From NCBI GenBank assembly GCA_012932295.1, contig JAAONU010000004.1:8503030-8567029 (forward strand): a DNA stretch of 64,000 nucleotides. The letters are read 5' to 3'. This document shows positions 13,801 to 24,200 of this stretch, piece after piece; positions within the stretch are counted from its first letter, which is position 1, and each line of letters opens with the position of its first letter. The stretch is from Cyclina sinensis. Taxonomy: Eukaryota > Mollusca > Bivalvia > Venerida > Veneridae. The notes below the pieces were generated by a model, which was not told the DNA's origin, did not search any database, and saw only the letters and a list, made by a program, of their open reading frames with translations. Position numbers and translations under genes: made by a program.

Positions 13801-16800
13801 CTTTATATAATTAAATATACTTAAAGCCACCAGAATTTTAACACCTCCGATAAAGATATAACCAAAGACGATAACTCAAGGACGTAATCAAAGGATGATG
13901 ACAACAATACATGTATGGTTCTAGATCGTCAAAGTAACTTTTGCTTTCGCAAACGGATGTAATTTATATTTCCCTGCATGACTGACTTAATCATTATTTT
14001 ATACTTCGTTTTCAAATAAGGCATACATGTATATGTTAATTTACTCACTTTGAACACGCTACAAGGTCACTTTTCTTCCCAAAAGCTGGGCCCATAGAAC
14101 ATACCTAAATATAACTAAGAATTATCATAAAACTAAGATGGCCGACACTCACCGACGAGGTACGATATTTGACCCGTAGCATGGGCCAGTACTTCCGCAG
14201 AACGCACCATTAAACCATTATGGACTATTCACTGGTCAACAGTAAAATATGGTTAAACTATCACGTGTCAAAGTTTTAAAGTTACGCTTAGACAAATGGG
14301 TAGTTCAAATAATGAAATCTATGTGATAATAGCATTAGGCTTATTGTATCAAGACTAGGAAGGTCCAAATATTTGCTTGTTGATAAAAGAAAAAAATAAG
14401 CTGTATTTAAATTCAGACTGATGAAAAAAACCTTACATCTTTTGCTCTGCAGCCGCCAGTATAGACAACTGTCAATTGTTCGGTTATAAGTTCATCCATA
14501 TAACAATCCTGTTAGGTGAAAAGATAATAATTATATTCCGAACCTAAATCGTTAATTTAGTTTGCAGTGACTGAATCTGAGCATTTTTGAAAAGTATCCA
14601 TGTTTATATATGCAGATGTGTTGAAATTTGTTTTCGAAATGAGGAGGCTGAAAGCAACATTTCGTAAGGCAACCAGTTATATGTAACATATTAAACTGAG
14701 TGCCCACCAAAAACAGTTTGAAATGTACTAGAATTGGGACAGTAACATGGGTCTGCTCTGCATAGATTTCACAAAATATGGGTATGCAATGGCATTTTTT
14801 AGAACAGAATACTTTCAAAAATAAAGAAAAATGTTTATAACAAATCTTTAGTATGACCCTGCAACTGCTTACAACATGTTGAAGTTTTGTCGTTTTTGTT
14901 TTTTTTACGGCCGGGAGGGTGGGTCAAATAGTACAGACCGTCGTCTAGTAAACTAGTCCAGTATCATGAATACCATACCATTACATATAAACTACAAGTT
15001 AAATATTTATACGCCGGCAGTAGAATTTTTTATAAAGTAAGTAATTGAAGTTACACAATTTGTGAAATATGTATACAGTATAAAAAGGTAAGGAAGGGCC
15101 ACATCTAACTTCCTTTGATCTTGCATAGTTACATGTTGTGGCGATCATACATGAAAATTTTATGTACGCAAGGTCACAAAAATTGCACTGTGTATATTAT
15201 GAACAAAGGTTCGTAGAACACGAAATATCCCCCCTTTCATACGTTATGTTAATGACCTTTGACCTATTGATCTTAAAATCAATAGGATTCATCTGTGAAT
15301 GATGATCAACTTCCCTACCAACTTTAATGATCATAGGACATAATATACTGAAGCTATCATCCAAAATGGTCTTACCATTTTGGGCAACTTTACCTTGACC
15401 TACTGACTTCAGAATCAATAGGGGTCATACACCAGTGATGATTAAACGATTCTAACCAATGTTTTAACATTTTGGGTCACTTTGACCTTGATCGTTGATC
15501 TACTGACTTCAAAATAGATAGGGGTCATCTGCCAGTGATGAACAATTTCCCTATTAAATTTCATGATCCTGAACCAAAGCATACTCAAGTAATCATCAGG
15601 AAATTGTTTTATTATTTCGGGTCACTGTGACCTTGGCCTTTGACGTAATGACCTTAAAATCTTCTTCTTCTTCTTCTTGGTGTTCGCTCTACACGACCAC
15701 TCCAGCATCCGCGATGAAAGTTGTGGTCCTCCGTAGGTCGTCAACATCTCCATACAGTTTCTGCTGGATTGTTGCACCTTGTGGCCGCGTTGCTTCTCGC
15801 TCCTGGTCGTATCGTTTACATCGCTGGAGGATGTGCTCTGCAGTCTGGTCCTCTTCTCCGCAGGGACATATTGGCAATGGCACCAATTTATACTTCCTGC
15901 ACATGTGTGCATTCAGTCTATTATGCCCTGAGCGTAGCCTCACCATTACCAGCTGTTCTGGTCTGTTTAACATGTGGTAGGCATCTGCTTCCTGTCTGGT
16001 CTTTGTGAGAGCCTTAATGATGGTGGCTTTCTCCTTGTATGTCACCCGGTTATCTGGTTGCTCTAACTGGGCTCCTAACCTAGCCAGCTTGTCAACCTCC
16101 TCGTTTCCGGGCACTCCACAGTGAGATGGTATCCACTGGAGGGCAACATTACGGAAAGACCCAAGCTTGTTCACGGCTTGTGCTAGTTCAGGAACATTGT
16201 TGCTTTGCAGAGCCTCCAGAACTGATCTTGCGTCTGTGAGGAAGACTACAGAGGTTACCTATGACTACACGATCATGACCTTAAAATGAATAGGGGTCAT
16301 TTGCCAGAAGTTATCAACCCCCATATCAACTTTCATGATCCTAGGCCAAAGCGTACTCAAGTTATCCTTCGGATATAATTTAAGCATTTTCGGTCACTAT
16401 GACCTTGATTTTAGACCTACTGAACCCAAAATCAATAGGTGTCATCTGCCAATGATGATCAACCTCCATGAACTTTCATGATCCTAGACCAAAGCGTTCT
16501 CGTTATAATCCACAAAATGTTGACCTACTGATCTTTTTCTTCAAATAATTATTATAACTTAATTATATACCGATATTCGTTCATGTTAAAAATAAAAAAA
16601 TACATGACAATTCTCGCGAGACTCATTAACGCGAGATTAGGCCAAAATAAAATGATTTTGTGGTTCCAGTAACCTGATCGACCCTTTATTTCCGCATTTT
16701 ATTGCAAAAATGGAGTATCCTATAGTGTATATATCTGACATACAGTAAAATTTTAATAAAATACTAATTAAAAAAATGTTTTTCCGACCTACCTACCCTA

Positions 16801-18396
16801 TTATTTTTTCAGCATGTTACCAGAACCTCAAAATCACTTTGTTTTGGCCTTATGACGTCAAACACACATGCCAATTTTTCCCCATTGAATTTTTATCTTA
16901 TGTATACCATATCACACGCCGGCCTCGAGGCCGGCGTGTAATAATTATCAAATTTATACTCTCACAGGTACGCCTGAACAGATGCGTGCTTTTTTATAGT
17001 TATATTTGTAATACATTTTAGTAAAGTGTGCTTTATATATCGTACCAATATGAAATATTAAGAACTCCCATTAAGAACTCGCATGAGATTTCCATGAAAT
17101 TCAGAATGTGTAATGACATGTTTATTTTAAGTATTTCTAGCAGTTTCGTATCAGAATGAAAACCTCGTACTTACTTCCGAAGTTTCATTGCATACGACCT
17201 GTGTAGTACAGTCATCCAGTGTTGCCGCCCTATCACACTGCCTACAACGCAACTGGCCAGCTTCAGCTGAAAATATGAAGCTACAATTAATATTTGAAGG
17301 ACAAATCTTACATTAGAAAAAAATTATTGTTGGCCTTGGCAGCCCAGTATTTAGAGCGTTCACCAACCAAAGACATTTACGTCGGGTATGTTTCAGTTCA
17401 CCCAGCAGTGAATCCTTAACAGTAATGAATATTGCTGGCTCTTCTCAAAAACAGTTGGTTCAGTATGGGGTGATGTTAATCAAACCAATAAGACTTGACG
17501 AAGAGACATCGAGAAAATTTTTGATAGGCAATGTTTTTTTCCAATATCTTTTTTGTTACGGTTTGACATTAGTAAAAATGTCTATACAATAGTTAAAACC
17601 GTCAACGCAAAATTTATTAGGCTAGGATGATGTCACATTTACATAAGTGACTTTCAATGAAGCACAAAAAAGTTAGTAGGAATTAAACATACAGAATTGT
17701 ATGATTTTAAGTAATATTTAATATAAAGAGCACTTAGTTTTAACAAATTCAACCCCAACAGTGTCGGTTGTTCTGTTAAGACATTCTTAAAATGGCATTG
17801 TTGTATAGAAAACAATAAAAGTTCTTATACAGAAAATCAAGTACATTTATAATTTTAAGGAACTTTTTGTCATTGCAGTAACGTTAACAAATTAGAGATG
17901 TAGTGTTGAAAGTAGGACACTTAATTCCGAGAGACACAACCCCGTCATGGAAATATGATTACGGCATTTTCCCGTTTGTTGAGGCTACTAGTCTGACTTC
18001 CGGGAAGCAGGAATTATGGGTAATTAGTCTTTTCACGTTTCGTCTTGTTTTAAAGATATTGTAACGAAGCCTTATAATGACACTCTATCGTTTGAAGGAT
18101 TTGTAAATACATGATTTATGCAGGCACTCAAGGTATTAACGTAAAAATATGACAAAGAAAATGAAAAGGATTATGACAAAAGAGCTTAGAGATTAAGAAA
18201 CTGTGTCCTCTACGGGCTAGTCTGAAGATTAAAGTTATTTATAAATCTTAAATTATTCAGAACTTGAAACTGAAACGATATGCAAGACAAATCTTTATGA
18301 AATATAAAGTTTTAAGCACTTTGTCCTTTAGAGCAAAAACTTACCTGTAAATAAAATAGGAAGAAGCACGAACAGGCTTATATGTAAAACATTCAT
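7824..18396 (-). CDS. LU array gene A: secreted protein with two Ly6/uPAR domains (238 residues)
   Basis: Exons 5' to 3': 18345-18396, 17175-17266, 14437-14508, 14049-14104, 13479-13528, 12714-12823, 9743-9802, 9245-9392, 7824-7900. All junctions are GT-AG and the sum is 717 nt. Residues 1-17 form a hydrophobic signal peptide (MNVLHISLFVLLPILFT). Domain 1 (about 18-107) opens with LRCRQC and ends CCALDDCNTRLC. Domain 2 (about 108-213) opens with SQCYFC and ends CCADGGCNYGTC. This C-x2-C ... CC-x4-C-N frame is that of the Ly6/uPAR three-finger family (CD59-like). The last exon gives a basic/aromatic tail with KLWKQGLFDMNTLK. No hydrophobic GPI-anchor signal follows, so a soluble secreted protein is inferred; the ligand is unknown. 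Intron 6 contains two large repeat elements, one ending about 30 bp from the exon 6 donor. Exon 8 read without splicing runs to a false stop at 9075. Confidence 0.87.
8358..8788. mobile_element. piggyBac-type MITE with TTAA target duplication
   Basis: The terminal inverted repeats AGAGGCTGTACTCCAGAT (left) and its near-complement ATCTGGAGCACAGCCCCT (right) are flanked on both sides by TTAA (8358-8361 and 8785-8788). This is the piggyBac target site. The 431 bp body has no coding capacity. It lies in intron 8 of gene A. Confidence 0.72.
8805..9076. repeat. Two-copy tandem repeat, ~145 bp units
   Basis: Two imperfect copies share CCAGGTGCATAAGTT, TTTGCGTC and GTTTCATGGCTCTAGC. They lie in intron 8 of gene A, just downstream of exon 8. 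Confidence 0.65.
10313..11049. mobile_element. Repeat element with CAAGAGGACC / CAGGTGAGCTAAAAA ends
   Basis: It begins ACAAGAGGACC...CCACTCACCTG and ends CTTCAGGTGAGCTAAAAA, with a GACGTACGACGGAC motif just before the end. The termini match those of 5664-7325 and 30484-32266, but the body is different. It lies in intron 6 of gene A. Confidence 0.65.
11170..12685 (+). mobile_element. Composite repeat of ~170 bp units ending in a hairpin
   Basis: At least five units carry CATAACTCTGCCAAAAAT, CTAGGCTTGGTGACAAAC and GGTTTTGGAGATGAAG. They are followed by a GGACGGAC-rich stretch (12608-12650) and the hairpin TGCCTCCCTTCGGAGGCA (12663-12680). The start resembles ACAAGAGCTGTCAC. Poly-G tracts interrupt it near 11690, 11870 and 11950. 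Apparent ORFs are repeat shadows. It lies in intron 6 of gene A. Confidence 0.7.
15190..16540. repeat. ~150 bp tandem repeat interrupted by a retrotransposon fragment
   Basis: Units contain GACCTACTGA, AAAATCAATAGG and GTCATCTGCCAGTGATGA. The array lies in intron 2 of gene A and is split by the RNase H fragment at 15661-16274. Confidence 0.7.
15661..16274 (-). mobile_element. 5'-truncated non-LTR retrotransposon: RNase H fragment with target-site duplication
   Basis: On the minus strand the open frame from about 16260 to 15689 reads FLTDARSVLEAL, then WIPSHCGVPGNEEVDKLA. These are typical RNase H motifs of non-LTR elements. A C-terminal cysteine motif CPCGEEDQTAEHILQRC and a stop follow, then a short 3' end with AAG repeats. 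The 13-bp sequence ATGACCTTAAAAT flanks it at 15648-15660 and 16275-16287. Reverse transcriptase and endonuclease are absent, so it is dead on arrival. Clade is not determinable here (an RNase H-bearing group such as I is plausible). Confidence 0.85.
16914..16939. repeat. Perfect 26-bp GC-rich palindrome
   Basis: The sequence is self-complementary around CCTCGAGG with arms ACACGCCGG and CCGGCGTGT, in an AT-rich intron of gene A. It could be the tip of a fold-back repeat. The function is unknown. Confidence 0.8.
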
Positions 18397-18445
18397 ATTC
18401 TGTAAGATAAAAAAAAGGCTGTCTTAACTTACAGGAAATGTAATG

Positions 18446-18752
18446 TGAACAAATCCCAAGCCCCCAATGCTTTACATGTTCATTGAACAAATCCCATGCC
18501 CCCAATGCTTTACATGTTCATTGAACAAATCCCATGCCCCCAATGCTTTACATGTTCATTGAACAAATCCCATGCCCCCAATGCTTTACATGTTCATTGA
18601 ACAAATCCCATGCCCCCAATGCTTTACATATTCATTGAACATATTCCATGCCCCCAATGCTTTATATATTCATTGAACAAATCCCATGCCCCCAATGCTT
18701 TACATTTTTATTGAACAAATCCCATGCCCCAAATGCTTTACATGTTCATTTT
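18446..18752. repeat. 38-bp minisatellite, about eight units
   Basis: The unit begins CATTGAACAAATCCCATGCC and ends CAATGCTTTACATGTT. It lies about 50 bp upstream of the exon carrying the start codon of gene A. Confidence 0.9.
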
Positions 18753-18857
18753 AACGTGGATATCACCAAAAATTCTGAAGCAAAAAAATGATAAAAATAA
18801 TGATAATTATCATAAAAGCAATGATTATAATGACAATATTAATGAATGTTATAACTA

Positions 18858-18890
18858 TGATGATGATGATGATGATGACGATGACGAAAT
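18858..18890. repeat. GAT/GAC trinucleotide repeat
   Basis: A short (GAT)n microsatellite with GAC variants follows the 38-bp minisatellite. Confidence 0.85.
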
Positions 18891-19384
18891 TAATGCTGCT
18901 TATGACAGAATATTAACCATTACCTAGAAGGCTATATTTTGCAATTTAAACAATTCCATCTAATAAAACTTACTGTGTATGTCTAAACCTATTCCTAAAG
19001 ATGTTCAACATTTAAAATAAATGTCAAAGATAATGAAGATAACGAGGGGACACCTTACACATTTGTACAAGATAAACATTTCCTTTTATCATACTGCCAC
19101 TGAAAAAAAAACAACAGGAAAAACCGAAGGAGAACGCAATTATTCTTTGTCAGCAGCGTTGTCAACGAACTTATGATAACACTGTTATTAATAGTTTATT
19201 CCACCGAACTGTATTCATTCAAATATTCAATGCTTTATATCTGCTTTGTAAACTTTTTCATAATCAAAGGCAATCACTCGATTTATATCTAGTGTAATTG
19301 CGAAAGCTTTTTGTAAAACTTCTCTTTTAGACATTCGCAGTTTATTTCAGGTACCTAAGGACAGTATATCACCGAAAATGTCAG

Positions 19385-19665
19385 CAGCAAGGCTACCGGG
19401 TTGATCAGTGCTCATTGGTAACTCGCAGGACTGGTAATCAAGGAGTCGCGTGTTCGATTTCCCGTTCCTTCAGTTAAAAAAAAAAGTTTTTCGGATGAGA
19501 CGTTAAACCGAAGTTTATGGTTTGTGTGCAGTGCTATAAAAGAAACGTGAAGAACCAGAAGTGTCTCTGGAATGGTATGTATTATGTATATTGCACTATC
19601 CCTCATAAACTTATATACCTTAACCCCTCAGAGGGCGTCGGTCAAATGGGGAGCTGGTACTCAAA
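19385..19665 (+). mobile_element. tRNA-headed SINE
   Basis: A tRNA-like head (GTGCTCATTGGTAACTCG, then the B-box-like GTGTTCGATTTCC) is followed by an A-tract and the body words GATGAGACGTTAAACCGA, AAGAACCAGAAGTGTCTCT and GAGGGCGTCGG. The body words recur in fragments at 27880-28075 and 42855-43025. Confidence 0.65.
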
Positions 19666-20551
19666 ATGTTTAAACTCATATAGATAGACATTAAGGCTAA
19701 ATCACATATTCTTATTATAACTCATTGTTTATTTACATGTGCCAATACGCGCCGTATAATTTGCTTTGTTTTAATAAAACATGAAGAAACAGGCTAGTAT
19801 AAATAGAACATGTACATGCGACACTCTGAAGTAATTGATGTTTCTTTCTGAAAATCACCTCAGAAGTTACACGAAGATGTGTGAAAAATTATCTTCAATA
19901 TATTCGATAACCTGGACGAGTCATAAATTTTATATCGAGCCTCAATGCCCACGTGATTGCTCTTAGCATGATTGTCTCTGATCACTAAAAATTGTAGTGC
20001 AATGAAGGCAATATGAAAACTCGTGTTTTTAAGAATCTTGTTTCTTCTCATTCATGACGATTCTTCACTTTCAAATGAGCTTTCTTTTTTAACAACATCT
20101 CGCAGTCTGCCAGTGGACATTTCTTGATTGAAACTAAAAGTATGCAAGCTGTTAGAAATATCATATCTAGACTAGAGCATATTGATGGTGTAAATTATGG
20201 TTTCAAAACTGATTGTGTGTGATAACAATTTTGAAAATAGTCAAAATTTTGTCAGTTCTTAACAAAAAATTCATATTACTTGAACAGATATTTTTATAAA
20301 CATTTGAACAATGTATACACTAGAAAGCAAAACGGACATTTTTTTTTCTGTAAGTTTCACTTTCACTTAGCTATTACTCTTTACTTAACGGTGCTTATAT
20401 GAAGAATTTCCATCCTTTTCACATATTGCACTTTTATTAAAGCTGAACATTACCACTGCACTTGATTAACACTATGGCTGCTGACCACTCGTGTTTTATT
20501 TAGGACATAACATAGAAATACTTGCGTGCGGATTGTTAAAACTGATTTCTA

Positions 20552-21025
20552 TGGTGGCTGATTTCTGCCATGTCGCGTTCTCGTACCGGCGGGGGGAGGG
20601 GATGGGGGGTTGGAAGGGCGCCGTCACGACAGTACGCCGACACGCCAAATAACCTTTTTGGCGTATCGGCGCACTAAAATATTGTTCTGGCGTGTCAGCG
20701 TGTTATGACCTTCAGGACGTCATTTTCGTCAGAACGCCAAAACGATACTTAAACGCGCCGATACGCCAAAAGAGGATCGCTGCAACGATACATCTTACTG
20801 TCGTCTTGGCGTTGCTTTGCGCATGAAAATATCGTATTGGCACCTTTTTCTATCGTTATTTCGTGTCCGCGCGTCTTGAAGGTGGTCAGCACGCCAACAC
20901 TCCAGAACGATATTTTAGGGCGCCGATACGCCAAAAAGGTTATTTGGCGTGTCGGCGTACTGTCGTGACGGCGCCCTTCCAAACCCGCCGGTACGAGAAC
21001 ACGATATAGCAGAAATTAGCCACCA
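20552..21025. mobile_element. 474-bp fold-back MITE flanked by TA
   Basis: The ends TGGTGGCTGATTTCTGC and GCAGAAATTAGCCACCA are inverted and flanked by TA on each side (20550-20551, 21026-21027). The inverted arms extend inward for more than 130 bp with high identity, including CGCCGACACGCCAAATAACC. The centre is built from repeated short GCC/CGATACGCC words. It is GC-rich compared with the surroundings. No coding capacity is credible. Confidence 0.8.
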
Positions 21026-21217
21026 TACATTTAATAAAATATATGTACAATTTTATGAATGCAAAATTGTAAACAAATGACATATGATGTTGTTTTCTTT
21101 TTTCATTTAATTTTCTTTGTTTTGTGATACTATCTAGAAATATTCCGAAAATAGAGTTCTGAAAAATCCAGCCTATGGAATCTCAGTGTTAGTGGATATC
21201 AGATACCTCTGTCAATA

Positions 21218-24200
21218 TCATTGAGCTTTAAGTGTAGTGAGGTTGAAACGCCCGTGTTTCCAAAGAGCATACATTCTCTCTGAAAAAACAAAACAAAAAC
21301 ATAAGTACATGAACTTCAATGAGTATACAGTATCTCTGAAACATAAGTACATGTAATCCAATAAGTTTACAGGTTTTCTGGGGAAAAATGGATTCGTAAC
21401 TTTCGTTTTAAGAGTGTAATGTCTGTTTTTAAAATAATTCCCGTTTCATATAAGGAACAATCTATATGAAAAAGAAACCAACAGTAAATGTTATCCAAGG
21501 ACTGTACAGTCGATGGATCCGTAGAAGTTATCGAAAAGTGAACAGTCATTGTGAACAAATTATCCAATATAGGCTTTCCCAAGTGTGTAAAGTCGCTCAA
21601 TAGTTGTTACCCAATTTTTTTTTCACAGTTACTTTGAAAACATCATGCATCAGTATACAATATCGTGTACAGTCGCTCTTAAAATAAAGCACCAACCATT
21701 GCACTATCATTTCAAGTAAAGCCATAGGCATTTTCTTTCTGTGGTTGCAGTAACTAAATACAGAGCTGAATCACAAGTGCTATGATTTCTTTTCAAGAGA
21801 ATATTAGGGTGGATTTTACAATTGTCATTAGTTGTAGAACAAGTCGGCTTAGGTGAGCAAATTGGCAAAATGTTAAAACAGCCTTGTGAAGCAATATGAT
21901 ATATAAATCTTTCTTTGTGTTTTAACCTTAGTCGACAAATGAAAAAGAAGAAGAATTTGTACGATTCATTTCCTGACATGTTCCGTAGTTACAGCCACCG
22001 TCGGCACAACATGTGTTACAAATTGTTGTGTCTCTCTTATGACATAACGAAGGGGACGTCTGACAGCGATCAATTTGCATGAGAACTTGATGCACCAAAA
22101 CTTGACACAGCTGAAAAAATATCGGTTATGAATTTATTGATGGTTTATTTTCAACATCATTATCGACCACCCACTTCAACAACGTCATATAAAACATAAA
22201 CAGATACACTCTCACTAGTTCAGCCAATGGTGATATTAAAGAGTTTAGATAATGAATGAAAATAATCGAAACAGAATATTATTGCCAATGGTACAAGGGG
22301 TGTTACAGATAGAATTTTATCTAGTGCTTCAAACACGTTATATTCAACAAAAAGTCTGTTCATATCATTTCTTCTAAGCACATTTTTTTTCTATCAACAG
22401 TATAACACTTTGGTACTTTCTCCAAAATGACAAGCGGTCTTTAAATGCTCTCTAAAGTTTTTTCTCCCTTCATTTTCAACTTGACTTGATTGCAAACAGA
22501 TTCGCAATCGATATAAACTAAAAAATATACATAATTTATGTTATATATAATTATACAAACGTTTTTCAATAAGTATTTTTTTTTCATTTGTATCATGTTT
22601 TATCTCTGGTACATTAGGCGTAGCAAGGATAAAACGCCATATCTTAAATATCCCTTGGTTTTACAAAAAAATCTAAATACAAAAAGAACTTACAGTCTTC
22701 CTTTCACAGCCATAGTAAAACGTGCTCAATCCGGCCAAATTTTCTTCTCGGGAGTAACAGACCTACGCATAAAAGTTTAACTAGGTTGAAATTTCAATCA
22801 GAAATATTATAGAGTTTGTCATCTCGTAAACTTGGCCTGGGTACAATTTTTTAAAATTGGGAAGAAAATAAAAAACCCCAAAAAATACAGAATTGTAATC
22901 GAAAAGGTAGACATACACAACTACATATGTAAAGAATTGTGCGACATTGTTTAGCTATGTGATATATCAGAAAGATACTGTGTAACATATTGTCACAAAT
23001 GAAATTTAATGGAAAATATACTTCATTTGGCTGGCACGTCGTCAGGGTTACACACCGAGCAGGGTCTCTGACAGCCGATTGGAAAAGACTTCTTCCGTCA
23101 CAAGAATAACATTGACTACTATTTAGAGTATCTGGATCAAAATATATAAAAATGTCAATATCATCTCACTGAATTTCTTAAAAAAGCATAAAATTACTTC
23201 GGACTAAAGCTACCAGGAAATGTAGTCAAAGCAATTTGGTTTGCCGGATGATCTATTTCAACGTTATAAATATGAACATGATTCTAGTCAGTGCAAGTAT
23301 GTTAAAGGGATACACAGGAAAATGAATGCTCAAGAAATTAAAACTGATATTATTTGCTTAAATCACGTTCAATATGAAATACTTTAAATTCTAAGTATGT
23401 TTGTCTATATAAATAAAGTGAAATGCGGGCTTGAACGTAAATATTTGAGCCTTCTTTAACAGAAAGTAAAACGTGAACGGAATCACCGAGTTATTTTTAA
23501 ATAGGTCACGTGACAAAAACAACCAATTGTCGTTTCTCTTGGGTTGCTTTTTTGCTGTTTATCACGTGACAGGTACTTCAACCGTCCAATCATTCACTGC
23601 AAAAATTAGCGCGAAATCTAAATTTTCTATCTAGACCCACGTGGGTCAAGTTAGGAAACCACCTGGTTTTTCATTTAGAAAAAGGAAATATCTGTTACTG
23701 GGACTGATCATTGTATTTATTTCGATCTCATATATTGTATATTGATTAAAGAAACGAGAAATAAAGCATAAACTTTTGCCTGTATATCCCTTTAACAGAA
23801 TGTTAATAGTTGCAAAGATTTTACAAGACAATGAAAGCCTATTGAAACAACCAGATGGAAACAACTAAAAAGTTACACAAATCAAAAAGTTATTACACAA
23901 TCGTTATCATTTGTTTCATGATGGCATTAGCACCAGAAACAATCATTTGAAGTATGACAAAGAAACCCCTTCCACAAACGGTATTGCGCATTGGAACCTG
24001 ACATATCTGTAAACAGTAGATCGACCTAAAGGCTCTGCACGGACAGCTCTAATGATGATGTCTAAAAGTTATGTGGAATCAAAACTATCTGTAATACGAA
24101 TGTATTAATTTAAATGAGAATGTAAAAGTTTGATGAAACATTTTTGACACTCACTGTCAGGTATACTACAAAGCCTTTTGTTACAGTCGGCCTCTGAAGC

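Larger units (their letters stand above)
18930..21217. other. Intergenic region between LU genes A and B
   Basis: It contains a SINE (19385-19665) and a 474-bp TA-flanked MITE (20552-21025). The promoter of gene A must lie in or upstream of 18400-19400, but no TATA box or 5' exon could be assigned with confidence. No other gene was seen. Confidence 0.5.

Noticed and set aside
18446..18752. Direct repeats resembling a CRISPR array
   Set aside because: Units are contiguous with no unique spacers and the genome is eukaryotic, so it is a minisatellite. The same holds for the 32-, 37- and 43-bp arrays.
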